Shown one piece after another: positions 49,801 through 54,717 of a DNA stretch of 64,000 bases (position 1 is the first letter of the stretch; each line of letters opens with the position of its first letter). This DNA is from Balanoglossus misakiensis. Its lineage: Eukaryota > Hemichordata. A model generated the notes under the pieces. It was not told the DNA's origin. It worked only from the letters and a program-made list of their open reading frames with translations, and did not search any database. A program made the position numbers and the translations under genes. The DNA lies in NCBI GenBank assembly GCA_040954595.2, contig CM082594.2, positions 1,054,001-1,118,000 of the forward strand, read 5' to 3'.

Positions 49801-52800
49801 TCAGTGAAATTTCCATATTTGTGTTCTTGGGGCAATTTTGGCCGTTTTTGGTCTTAAATCATTTTTTTCTCTGATTGATTTGAAATTTGGGACTCAATTT
49901 TTATAACACATAAATGTTTGTGTACAACTTCTATTAAATCCTGATATCACATTTTTTTGTGCTTTTCTTTGTTAAAAATAAAACTAAAACCCTAGTTAGA
50001 AGGCCTAACTCCAGTCTATGGTCTCCAGTCTTGGTGATCGAGTGCCAGAGATCAATTCCCCTGCTATGACTGATTACCCTTACAGAGTATTCATTGGCAG
50101 GATTTTTTTGGTTTGAAATAAAATAGTAGTTGCTGAAAACACAGGTCTTCAGGTACTTCCCCCCAGTCGTCCCACAATGCAATGCGGTTTTCAAGATGGC
50201 GGTTAATACAGTTTTGCCCTGAGAGAGAAGGGAGGACACGATCACCCCGCCGGGATAAATCAATCAAACTATTAAAAGAATTAAATTAATGACACCTATC
50301 AACGCCTGTTGTCAGACATTTAATGAGCGACTTTCGTACCTGAAAAGGGCAAATTAATACCGGCCTTTGTCTCCTTCACGATCACATGATACTGCACGCT
50401 ATGTGTTACAAACAGTGCAACTCTAATATATACTTACTCAAAACGTTGGCGCTTTACGCTTTTAGCGATCTCCTGGTGTGGCCGCTTCTTTCTTCGCACA
50501 TTCGATGGATGGGATTCAAAAAATCGACGACGTTGTTTGCGATCCATTCTCTATTGAAATGTAATCTATAATAACGAAGTACTGCCAAACTATATGCATG
50601 ACGTAACGCTATTTAAACGTTTCATTTCATATCGTTGAGGGCGCCAAGAGTCCCGCAGAGTCGAATATATTGCATTGTGCGTGAATTCCCGCAGAGTGCC
50701 ATTTATTGCACTGTGCGTGTCCCGCACTTTGGCCCCTCACTCTTGTCTTTTCGACACCCTTAAATACCTCACCAGTGTAGCCAGGTCTAGATAGAAACAT
50801 TTGAACGGCAACAGCTAACAAACTCAGCGTAATTCAATAAAACGCCCTAACACAGCCTGAACTCGGATAATGTGTTATCCCAAAATTCATTCCGTGGAAA
50901 ATAATCACTGGTCTGTTTACGTATTTCACCCGATTTTCCAAGGACTACGGCAACCCGCCAGAAGTGAGTAGCCTGCTAATGAGATCTCCACAACATTACG
51001 TAATGACGGTCAAAGTCCGATGCCCCAGTGTCCGTCCTCAGCCCACCAAAAATGCGAAAAATATTACAAAAATCTTCTTCTCAAAATCGACGTAGCCTAG
51101 GACCTTGAAATTTGGCACAAAGGATTTTGGCCACATGGTCTACAAAAATCGCGAAAAGAATGTACATTCCCCCATTAACGTGCAAATTAGGTCAATTTGA
51201 AAATTTCGCTCGATTATAGCCACCAAGTCACGTGACTAATTACAAATTCAAAGGGCAGGTGCACTAGTACTCATGGGCCCCAATCATCGTGCCAAACTTC
51301 ATAGGCGCAGGTGCCGGAATTTCAGAGAAAAACGGGAGCAAAAAAACGACTCAAGAAGAAAGAAGAAAAACTCCAGCAATAACAGAAGGGGACCAAGCGC
51401 CTGAGGGCGCTTGGTCCCCTAATAATGGAGTCACCAGGGGAAAGAGATCATTATCCATCTTGCAGTGTTTTGGTATGTATAACAGAAGGCAATATCTCCT
51501 CCTCGTCCACAGCCATAGCCTAGTATCTAGCCGTATTTTGTCCGCTTTGCTTCCAAAACTAGCATCTAGCCTCACTCATGCCACTGGCCCGATAAAACCC
51601 CATACCCCTTGCCGGGAATTGTGACGTATATATCAAATTATTGTGGTGTGATCCAATATGGAAAGAATGACAATTGGAATGTTCATCTCTTTGGTTGAAA
51701 AAATAATTTTTCAACAATGATGTCTATTGCAGAGAGGTGCGATGTTGGTCACTACTTTGACAACGGGACTTCTCAGTGCCAAAGCTGCCCCATTGGATTC
51801 TGGCAATCAGAAGAAGGAAAGTTTGTGTGTAATACTTGCCCAAAGGGAATGCTTACATTAGTTGAAGGAGCTACTGATGAGTCACAATGTCAGGGTAGGT
51901 ACTTGTGTTATTTGCTATTCTTGACTATCAATCACATGATCTGGCCATGTGACGTACCCATGGCGTTATCATTTGTTAGTGACAGGCAAGCAATATTTCG
52001 GCATCCAGTAAACTTTTTTCCGAGTAGGTTTTTACTTTAGAACCGCCAGATATGTAACATATTCAACAGTTTAACAAATTCACGTGAGTGAAAAGCAGAT
52101 AATCGTGAATATCAAAAAATTAATCTTCTCAATTCCAGAGGTATGTAAATCAGTGGGAGTCCAACTTAGTGTCAATGGGTCTTGTGAGTCGTGTCCCATG
52201 GGAACCTATCGATCAAATGCTGAACTTCAGCCATCTTGTATGCCGTGCCCATTTGGCTTCACCACAAGAACAGTCGGTTCAACCTTAAGTGAAGATTGTA
52301 ATGTTCGTAAGTATTATGTATACAACTTTTCATGTTGTATCTCAACTGTACTGAACTGAAGGTTGTATTATTGTGCCTCAGTTGTTCAGAATAATGATAG
52401 TCCTCCAATTTTATTCTATGCTCTTTTTCCATTCCATCAACAGCTTACTGCAATGTTGGTTGGTACTTGAATCAGGAGTCCTATAGATGTGAGAAATGCC
52501 CTGATGGAACATATAACTTTGAATTCAACCAGGATGCTTGTCAACCATGCCCAACTGGCTACACTACAGGCAGAGAGGGTGCCCTATATGAAACAGAATG
52601 TGATGGTAGGAATAATTTTTCATAATCATAGAACTGATAACATGCATTAAGTGCTTGTGGAGATCAACCTTAACTGTTCAATCTGACACAAACACTTCAT
52701 TATAAGAACTTTTCTTCTTTATTTAGAGTATCATTTGATATGTTGTGTGATCCAATATTTTTATATAATTTAATAATGCTCCTCTTTTAACACCTTTTCT

Positions 52801-54717
52801 GAAAATTTCACGGAAATAACAATATTGTAATACTGTTTTCTCAGAATTCTACATGTTAGGCTATGGAATGTGATAACCATGCACTGCATCTGGGTAGTCA
52901 TCTAACTTAAAGGTATACAGTCACCTCCAATTTACAAATGCCCATATATGGCTGAAATGGAGTATATGAGAGTTCTAAAGAACATATGGTGGCGCTCCTT
53001 TTTGCATGTGCCACCCACTGAAAATCTGTGATTGGCTAGATCTCCTTTTGCCATGGTAACTATAGCTAATTTTCCATAGGTGACCGTATACCTTTAACTG
53101 GTGATATGTATGAAGATCCCATAGTTTTATTTGGTGGTCAGTTAAAGACATTGCAAGAATTTTTGTTTTCTAGATGCACATGAATGTCGTCTTGGTCTGG
53201 ATGACTGTCACCCAAATGCCACTTGCAGGAATCTTGTACCAGGATATGAATGCACTTGCAAAACTGGTTTCACTGGTGATGGAATAACTTGTACAGGTAT
53301 GTAACTATCTACAACTGAAATGTCAACAGAAATATGTACAGCTAAAACGTAGACACTACTGTTGATTTTATGCTATTAAAAGGACAAAGTATCTCTCTTG
53401 CTGCCCTTTTTCCATTAATTATGTTTGATACAAGACACTGTTTTGTTATTCACCCGGTACATGTGGATATATAGTGAATCAACGTTCGACAGCACACAAC
53501 TTCCATTCCGTTTGTAAGAAATCAATCTACAAGTGGGTTTAGTTCTTGTCTAATACAAATGGTTCGTCAGGTAGAATAATGTGATGTGATTTTATTCTTG
53601 TGTCTAGACAAATGTGAAGGGTTCTGCTCAAACAATGCTGTTTGCATCAAGGACAGTGATGGCAATCCTGTTTGTAAATGTACTGATGAATATCAAGGTG
53701 AAACTTGCCGCCAGAGAATACCAATGCAAGTTAAAGGTGTGTATACATTTCTTTGTCTTTAAATAACTCAAGAATAAAATACAATATTCACTAAAGTTTA
53801 CACATTTGTTTGATCTACATGATTACAGTTTACGTTGTCTTGAAAATATTTGTGAAAATGGTGAAACTGCAACATCTGCAGTATAACTAGATTTTTGGTC
53901 AACTAACCATTTTACAATAGTTAAGCATCATAATGAATGGTTTTCTTGCTTTTATCATAGCATATCGCCCCCGTGACAAATAGAAATATTTAAACTCTTA
54001 CAGATTCCTCCGTTGACACAGCTGTCATCATTGGTGGTGTTGCGGGAGGTTTAGCGGCTGTGTTAGTGCTTGGTGTAATAATGTTACTCATGTACCAACG
54101 GTAAGTTATTTAGTACTACCAGAGTAGAATCGAGACAGCTGTAGAAATGTTGCCCATCAGAAAACTGGGAATTTACCTGTATCTTTCCATACATGCATGA
54201 GGCAACGTGAAAAATAATCTCATCTGTATCGTGGAAGCAAATTTATTCAAAGAGTTCATGCATAGACCTATTCGCGTATAGGGTAACTGCAGTGCATCAT
54301 GGTATAATTTGCGTTCAACATGCATGGCGGCTAACAAGGCAAAGTCACGCGACCAGACCGCAAAGTGTCCAACAACCACCTGCGTTATTCTACAGTAGTA
54401 ACCACATCACAACAAATCCCACATTGATGATGTTCAACTATTTGACATTCAGGTGTGCTCTTGGAGGAAAGAAACATCCAGGCTGGGAAGAACAAGAGGC
54501 AACTATGGATATCCATTGGTTTGATGATACAGATGATGTTGATAGCAAGGCAGGGGAAAGTGTGGAAGATGAGGAAGCCTTCAGAGAAATCTATCACTAC
54601 AATCCCATGTATAGTGGCGACAGTGGTAGTGCCAGTGGAAGTGAGGAATGGAGACCAAGGCCTCTTAAGAGTAGAAATGAACTATTTCATGAGAGTCACG
54701 GAGACAGATACTTCTAA
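25642..54717 (+). CDS. Host transmembrane protein: LamG/pentraxin-HYR-CCP-Ephrin_rec_like-EGF-TM (3' part, split by a transposon)
   Basis: Fifteen exons with GT/AG borders and consistent phases: 25642-25842, 26246-26529, 27265-27405, 28110-28205, 29200-29400, 29804-30056, 30625-30773, 31368-31480 plus 51424-51472 (one split exon), 51733-51894, 52139-52306, 52444-52605, 53174-53296, 53608-53736, 54004-54100 and 54453-54717. With the insertion discounted they keep one frame of 863 codons. The product has a large extracellular part, one membrane helix and an 87-residue acidic tail. The 5' end is not visible; the first exon starts mid-codon, so more exons lie upstream. Domain content recalls SVEP1/polydom-type proteins, but with a membrane anchor. 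As it stands the reading frame stops at the insertion in exon eight (TAA as the first bases of the transposon), so this allele should give a truncated secreted product unless that exon is skipped. Confidence 0.85.
26246..26529 (+). CDS. Host exon: pentraxin-like domain, second half, plus Cys-rich linker
   Basis: Acceptor TTTTTCAACAG. It reads on in frame with VILGQSYDENG and FHGDVTQMNVYDYVLTP, the closing pentraxin/LamG pattern (hydrophobic-L-G-Q ... G-x-hydrophobic-x-x-hydrophobic-x-hydrophobic-Y-x-x-x-L). It then gives a cysteine-containing tail ending CPIGYSGSPCTP. It leaves phase 1. Confidence 0.8.
26874..26969 (+). repeat. (CAT/CAC)n microsatellite in host intron
   Basis: About 95 bp of CAT, CAC and ATC triplets. 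Forward it reads as poly-His, reverse as poly-Met/Val. It lies within an intron with no coding support. Confidence 0.9.
27265..27405 (+). CDS. Host exon: HYR domain, first half
   Basis: Acceptor T8CTTCAG, donor GGTAAG. The peptide APEVIYCPNTTRI ... VWQEPIFTDD matches the start of HYR (hyalin repeat) domains: a Cys, then V-x-W-x-x-P-x-F-x-D. Both borders are phase 1. Confidence 0.8.
28110..28205 (+). CDS. Host exon: HYR domain, second half
   Basis: Encodes GDTFSWGTYQISYVASDTAGN followed by A-Q-C-N-F, the standard end of an HYR domain (G-x-Y-x-I-x-Y-x-A-x-D-x-x-G-N, then C-x-F). Borders are phase 1. Confidence 0.85.
28301..28494 (+). mobile_element. Short MITE-like element, copy 1
   Basis: Ends TACTGTAAAACGGG and (complementary) GCCGTTTTACAGTA are inverted repeats about 14 bp long, 194 bp apart. 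The interior resembles the reverse complement of 30310-30557. Confidence 0.7.
29016..29150 (+). repeat. Possible tRNA-derived SINE fragment
   Basis: GTGCCCTAGTGGCTAGGG resembles a pol III A box. GTGGGTTCGTTACCT resembles a B box (GGTTCGANNCC). They are followed by a 43-bp direct repeat of CATTTGGGTAGTATTTGCCT. No cloverleaf was found. It lies just upstream of the CCP exon. Confidence 0.3.
29200..29400 (+). CDS. Host exon: CCP/sushi-like domain
   Basis: Acceptor CTTTCTTTTACAG; donor GTGAG at 29401. Cysteines are spaced as in a CCP module (DCEKPAPP ... VFCQVDCLPGYKF ... YLCHSEGYF ... PGCS). CCP modules usually bind proteins at the cell surface. Borders are phase 1. Confidence 0.75.
29804..30056 (+). 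CDS. Host exon: Cys-containing segment with furin-type site
   Basis: The segment has cysteines in GVNCGVSYNSQAGTCNNG and GICGGECNFDD, then NASNRRKRQADTQ. RRKR is a furin consensus, so the ectodomain may be cleaved here and remain attached, as in several adhesion-type receptors. The fold is not recognised. It ends in phase 2. Confidence 0.7.
30310..30557 (-). mobile_element. Short MITE-like element, copy 2 (diverged)
   Basis: The right end reads CCCAGTTTACAGTA. Read on the minus strand it follows copy 1: TACTGTAAA, then a TTTTC(A/G)(C/T)GACAG motif, then AAAAGAGGC(A/G)ACTGT. The left edge is approximate. Confidence 0.6.
30625..30773 (+). CDS. Host exon: linker after the furin site
   Basis: The frame continues from the preceding exon across the phase-2 junction (SSADAAAVVIEDAVKKGTF ... 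IFCSNGSVLVGEEC). Helical and acidic at first, it ends with two cysteines that start the row of Ephrin-receptor-like modules. It leaves phase 1. Confidence 0.75.
31105..31235 (+). repeat. Dispersed repeat, copy 1 (intron)
   Basis: CTGCCCTTTTTCCATTAATT and GTGGATATATAGTGAATCAA recur in the same order and orientation at 53382-53525 in another intron of the same gene. Confidence 0.75.
31368..31480 (+). CDS. Host exon (5' part): Ephrin-receptor-like Cys module 1, cut by insertion
   Basis: Acceptor TATTTCCACAG. It encodes CPEGSYHDTELSQCHPC ... ACNACPN, then stops abruptly at the outer transposon, whose first bases supply TAA in frame. Only the last third of the module is missing. That part is found at 51424-51472. 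Confidence 0.88.
32269..33082 (+). mobile_element. Foldback element with G-rich interior, copy 1
   Basis: Begins GGCTGCATTCACAAACACCT and ends with its reverse complement AGGTGTTTGTGAATGCAGCC. The interior has several poly-G/poly-C runs next to GATTTGAAAA motifs. It is nested in the outer element. Confidence 0.85.
33262..33768 (-). mobile_element. Foldback element with G-rich interior, copy 2, inverted
   Basis: The same terminal inverted repeats as copy 1. Interior motifs (AACACATCACCTAGTATCTA, AAAACAGCGCTC) are the reverse complement of 32870-32930, so the two copies are in opposite orientation about 180 bp apart. This copy is shorter by about 300 bp. Confidence 0.85.
34142..34260 (+). repeat. 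Left 119-bp terminal inverted repeat
   Basis: Begins AGGTATTTAAGGGTGTCG and ends GACTCTGCGGGA. It contains a repeated motif, GCGGGA-(few)-ACGCACA(G/A)TGCAAT, twice, with a third partial copy just inside at 34255-34275. These may be binding sites for an element-encoded protein. Confidence 0.92.
34314..34537 (+). repeat. Subterminal direct repeat, two copies
   Basis: TTTCGAGGAG(G/T)TCGATCGTG ... GATCGGGCGATCAACCACCC ... TCGACATTTTCTACT occurs at 34314 and again at 34418, the second with an 11-base insert. It sits just inside the left terminal repeat only. Confidence 0.85.
34540..39168. other. Non-coding left part of the transposon
   Basis: About 4.6 kb without a recognisable exon. It holds a doubled CCCCCTCAAAGAAAGCCGGT (35200-35240), a short TTAGGG run (36628-36645) and AT-rich sequence. 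A leader exon or promoter of the NRF1-like gene may lie here but could not be picked out. Confidence 0.4.
39169..39700 (+). CDS. NRF1-like exon 1: DNA-binding domain
   Basis: The Met at 39169 is the first ATG of an open frame that extends back to about 39001. A TTCTCTATGTCATGATGCAG acceptor-like stretch ends at 39177, so an upstream exon remains possible. Donor GTACGT at 39701. It encodes the whole NRF1-like domain. Confidence 0.78.
39169..43240 (+). CDS. NRF1-like DNA-binding protein carried by the transposon
   Basis: Four exons: 39169-39700, 40004-40204, 41476-41577 and 42534-43240. All internal borders are GT/AG, phase 1, giving 513 codons and a stop. Residues about 5-175 align by eye with the DNA-binding/dimerisation region of nuclear respiratory factor 1 (erect wing in flies): a YYDVRELLPALVKCTTNRAQ block, then KPVWWPAETPYCNPSRP and WVTRMKDVAKSCYQYYGQ. 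The latter two correspond to the W-W-P-x-x-x-P and K-x-C-Y-x-x-x-G motifs of NRF1. The rest is a duplicated acidic segment, a Pro/Gln repeat and a basic tail with PKKKRR, a likely nuclear signal. It may bind the element's ends as a partner of the transposase. The true start could lie further upstream. Confidence 0.8.
40004..40204 (+). CDS. NRF1-like exon 2: duplicated acidic segment
   Basis: SRPTDCPTGEGA occurs twice, 34 residues (102 bp) apart, within acidic sequence (GDDED, LESDIAQFF, PENDIAG). Acceptor CACTTTTTCACAG, donor GTAAGC. Phase 1-1. Confidence 0.75.
   Translation, partial: AMMKTVGLLIVRLVRVQRLPETHNLKAILPNFSQAIMKSVGQLIVRLVRVQPNIHNLKTILLGILL
40921..41335 (+). repeat. 115-bp tandem repeat in an intron of the NRF1-like gene
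   Basis: About 3.5 copies. GTCGGACCTCAAAAATATCC recurs at 40992, 41107 and 41222. Each copy holds the palindromic AGTATCGATACTATCGATACT, here written in two parts: AGTATCGATAC and TATCGATACT. Confidence 0.9.
41476..41577 (+). CDS. NRF1-like exon 3
   Basis: A short 102-bp phase 1-1 exon (TNTEVGAVLSFIQHESDPHY ... INFEDL). Acceptor TTTTCTCTATAAAG, donor GTAAG. No known motif. Confidence 0.65.
41917..42060. repeat. Long palindromic hairpin (MITE-like)
   Basis: The arms CAATAAAACACCCCCAGCCA...TATACCAC and their complement GTGGTATACCATGGCTGGGG enclose ATATACGCA(C/G) repeats around CGAGCGATAGCGAG. It is about 140 bp, almost fully self-complementary, in an intron of the NRF1-like gene. Confidence 0.85.
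42534..43240 (+). CDS. NRF1-like exon 4: Pro/Gln repeats and basic C terminus
   Basis: Starts SHPIHPSPQPATP after an ATTTTCTTTTCAG acceptor. Six 33-bp repeats (AAQIQQPESPP) follow, then PPRRSQRSGRKTRK, a coiled-coil-like acidic helix, PKKKRRTNPF and a helical end (VVLQFMHQHIKQFKNL). Ends TGA at 43238-43240. The repeat keeps all three forward frames open; only this one joins the upstream exons in phase. Confidence 0.8.
42646..42870 (+). repeat. Six 33-bp coding repeats
   Basis: Units CAGCAGCACAAATCCAACAG + CCAGAATCACCAC, almost identical, so the array expanded recently or is kept homogeneous. They encode AAQIQQPESPP. Confidence 0.92.
43241..45196. other. Spacer between the two convergent transposon genes
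   Basis: Both genes end here. The stretch is AT-rich, with a short GT run (44020-44035) and the stem-loop at 44307-44322. No exon was recognised. Confidence 0.5.
44307..44322 (-). ncRNA. Histone-type 3' stem-loop motif
   Basis: On the minus strand GGCCCTTCTCAGGGCC forms a 6-bp stem with a 4-base loop. It is preceded by CAAAC and followed by ACCACA, then purine-rich AAAAAAGAGA. All match the replication-dependent histone mRNA 3' end pattern. No histone coding sequence is found upstream on that strand, so it may be a remnant or coincidence. Confidence 0.45.
45197..45404 (-). CDS. KDZ transposase exon 7: catalytic Glu and C terminus
   Basis: Reads CSSGYSLQQYKDN, NTQICEQSNAALQKIKAQVS and FIFHVRLFLAIWNQKKK, ending at TAG (45197-45199). 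CEQSN holds the likely third catalytic residue. Confidence 0.85.
45197..50547 (-). CDS. KDZ-type (HMGXB3-like) transposase, intact, seven exons
   Basis: Exons on the minus strand: 50438-50547, 48450-49351, 48062-48227, 46746-47585, 46256-46516, 45839-45904 and 45197-45404. All borders are GT/AG and phases agree, for 850 codons plus stop. Order of parts: basic N terminus; SWIM-type zinc finger (C-S-C ... CLHAW); cysteine cluster CETCAYGRTTCDH; CxC-type region (RPSVGPCMCRLHYDG ... IHYSLLLSYLHLMVE); CPICELQPSVLICDGTSVG with the first likely catalytic Asp; GIFTVFCQHGFCYGF and IVIYDNACRLHQYCLNR with the second; VDRLHWKNH; and ICEQSNAAL with the likely catalytic Glu. This is the RNase H-fold DDE pattern of Kyakuja-Dileera-Zisupton transposases. 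No stop or frameshift was found, so it is probably functional. Confidence 0.88.
45839..45904 (-). CDS. KDZ transposase exon 6
   Basis: A 66-bp exon: EPNYFMKTVFLVDRLHWKNH. It continues the previous exon's LNR in frame, as in related proteins (NRE.PFF..T.F.VDRFHW.NH). Acceptor GTCTTTCTTCAG. Confidence 0.85.
46256..46516 (-). CDS. KDZ transposase exon 5: second catalytic Asp
   Basis: GIFTVFCQHGFCYGFQAM, ESPEVPFNIMTTRLRQPP, AIVIYDNACRLHQYCLNR. YDNAC is the diagnostic KDZ motif. Acceptor TTTTCATTTAATAG. Confidence 0.88.
46746..47585 (-). CDS. KDZ transposase exon 4: start of catalytic domain
   Basis: AYSEKHAMLSE, then YQCPICELQPSVLICDGTSV with the first likely catalytic Asp. A long insert region follows (TPLEYTVMINLMRKYSHLHS and onward) before the next core strand. 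Donor GTAAG at 46741-46745. Confidence 0.85.
48062..48227 (-). CDS. KDZ transposase exon 3: CxC region
   Basis: VYYRPSVGPCMCRLHYDG, then IIHYSLLLSYLHLMVESRNP. Acceptor TTTTCCTTGCAG, donor GTAAGT. This is the motif that links the cysteine clusters to the catalytic part in HMGXB3-like proteins. Confidence 0.85.
48450..49351 (-). CDS. KDZ transposase exon 2: SWIM and cysteine clusters
   Basis: Acceptor TTTCTCTTCAG. It reads ISSVVGTIGNNAREEYL, then the SWIM motif YTCSCQDG ... KYCLHAW, then CETCAYGRTTCDHVEEY and HSTCQHGHAWDVDDPVQQHW. It leaves phase 1. SWIM fingers are common in MULE and KDZ transposases and bind DNA or protein. Confidence 0.88.
49352..50437 (-). other. First intron of the KDZ transposase
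   Basis: A 1.1-kb intron between exons 1 and 2. The phases of these two fit directly, so no extra exon is needed. A C-run lies at 49658-49670. Confidence 0.6.
50438..50547 (-). CDS. KDZ transposase exon 1: basic N terminus
   Basis: ATG at 50545-50547 (minus strand). The peptide is strongly basic (MDRKQRRRFFESHPSNVRRK, then KRPHQEIAKSVKRQRF). The donor GTAAGT lies at 50432-50437. It ends with two bases of a codon, matched exactly by exon 2. FESHPS near basic residues resembles FESNPS of NRF1. Confidence 0.75.
50651..50769 (-). repeat. Right 119-bp terminal inverted repeat
   Basis: The exact reverse complement of 34142-34260. It lies about 100 bp upstream of the transposase ATG, so it probably overlaps the transposase promoter. 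Confidence 0.92.
50778..51388 (-). other. Right arm of the outer element
   Basis: Non-coding. On the minus strand it holds GTAATTAGTCACGTGACTTGG and AGAAGAAGATTTTTGTAA, both counterparts of motifs in the tandem units. The rest is diverged from them. Confidence 0.6.
51424..51472 (+). CDS. Host exon (3' part): end of Ephrin-receptor-like module 1
   Basis: AATGGAGTCACC onward reads NGVTRGKRSLSILQCF and then a GTATGT donor in phase 1. Together with 31368-31480 it makes 162 bp, exactly the length of sister exons 51733-51894 and 52444-52605. Cysteine spacing also agrees with theirs. No splice acceptor precedes it, so it is the displaced remainder of an exon, not a new one. Confidence 0.82.
51733..51894 (+). 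CDS. Host exon: Ephrin-receptor-like Cys module 2
   Basis: A 162-bp phase 1-1 exon: RCDVGHYFDNGTSQCQSCP ... CNTCPKGMLTLVEGATDESQC. It matches the GCC2/GCC3 (Ephrin_rec_like) repeat, C-x-x-G-x-Y/F ... C-x-x-C-P-x-G ... C-x-x-C-P-x-G-x-x-T. The nearest splice acceptor is TGTCTATTGCAG. Confidence 0.88.
52139..52306 (+). CDS. Host exon: Ephrin-receptor-like Cys module 3
   Basis: A 168-bp phase 1-1 exon: VCKSVGVQLSVNGSCESCP ... CMPCPFGFTTRTVGSTLSEDC. Acceptor CTTCTCAATTCCAG, donor GTAAGT. Confidence 0.88.
52444..52605 (+). CDS. Host exon: Ephrin-receptor-like Cys module 4
   Basis: A 162-bp phase 1-1 exon: YCNVGWYLNQESYRCEKCP ... CQPCPTGYTTGREGALYETEC. It is the last of the four modules before the EGF exons. 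Confidence 0.88.
53174..53296 (+). CDS. Host exon: EGF-like domain 1 (calcium-binding type)
   Basis: ECRLGLDDCHPNATCRNL.PGYECTCKTGFTGDGITC has six cysteines and the N-x-x-C-x-x aromatic pattern of EGF modules. It is a phase 1-1 exon with acceptor TTTTGTTTTCTAG and donor GTATGT. Confidence 0.88.
53382..53525 (+). repeat. Dispersed repeat, copy 2 (intron)
   Basis: It shares about 130 bp with 31105-31235, with moderate divergence and small indels. Both copies sit a short way upstream of a cysteine-module exon. Confidence 0.75.
53608..53736 (+). CDS. Host exon: EGF-like domain 2
   Basis: KCEGFCSNNAVCIKDSDGN followed by P-V-C-K-C and then YQGETC, a six-cysteine EGF module, and a short juxtamembrane linker (RIPMQVK). 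Phase 1-1. Acceptor TTCTTGTGTCTAG. Confidence 0.86.
54004..54100 (+). CDS. Host exon: transmembrane helix
   Basis: Encodes a single hydrophobic run (VIIGGVAGGLAAVLVLGVIM, then LLM) with glycine-rich first half, flanked by DSSVDTA outside and YQR inside. This is type I topology. Acceptor at 54002-54003, donor GTAAGT at 54101. Confidence 0.88.
54453..54717 (+). CDS. Host terminal exon: acidic cytoplasmic tail and stop
   Basis: It starts with GTGTGCTCTTGG after a TTTGACATTCAG acceptor and ends at a TAA (54715-54717). The tail is acidic (DDTDDVDSKAGESVEDEEAF), with Tyr in YHYNPMY and a Ser-rich stretch (SGDSGSASGSEEW). No kinase or known signalling domain is seen. A polyadenylation-like AATAAA lies at 55522-55527. 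Confidence 0.85.

Larger units (their letters stand above)
34141..50770 (-). mobile_element. 16.6-kb two-gene DNA transposon of the KDZ type
   Basis: Terminal inverted repeats of 119 bp (34142-34260 and 50651-50769) are identical base for base by eye. The 7-bp ACCAGTG occurs directly outside both ends (34134-34140 and 50771-50777), a target-site duplication. Inside are two convergent spliced genes: a KDZ transposase on the minus strand (45197-50547) and an NRF1-like gene on the plus strand (39169-43240). Zisupton, a KDZ member, is known for large elements with 8-bp duplications, so 7 bp is close but not the same. Identical ends and an open transposase frame argue for a young copy. It is nested inside the outer element. 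Confidence 0.88.
31481..51420 (-). mobile_element. Outer element of the GGGCCC/AGCTTTAATT repeat family, inserted in a host exon
   Basis: The left edge TAAAGCTGCAAGCAGC..TTG....GGGCCCAAGC is the reverse complement of the 3' end of the tandem units (13500-25404). The right edge is a hairpin (GGACCAAGCGCC / GGCGCTTGGTCC) followed leftwards by T/C-rich sequence and TCACGTGACT, as in their 5' ends. AAT lies on both sides (31478-31480 and 51421-51423), matching the ATT flanks of the tandem complex. Without the inner transposon and the two MITE-like pieces this element is about 1.9 kb, similar to the longer units. It encodes nothing of its own that I can see. Confidence 0.8.
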
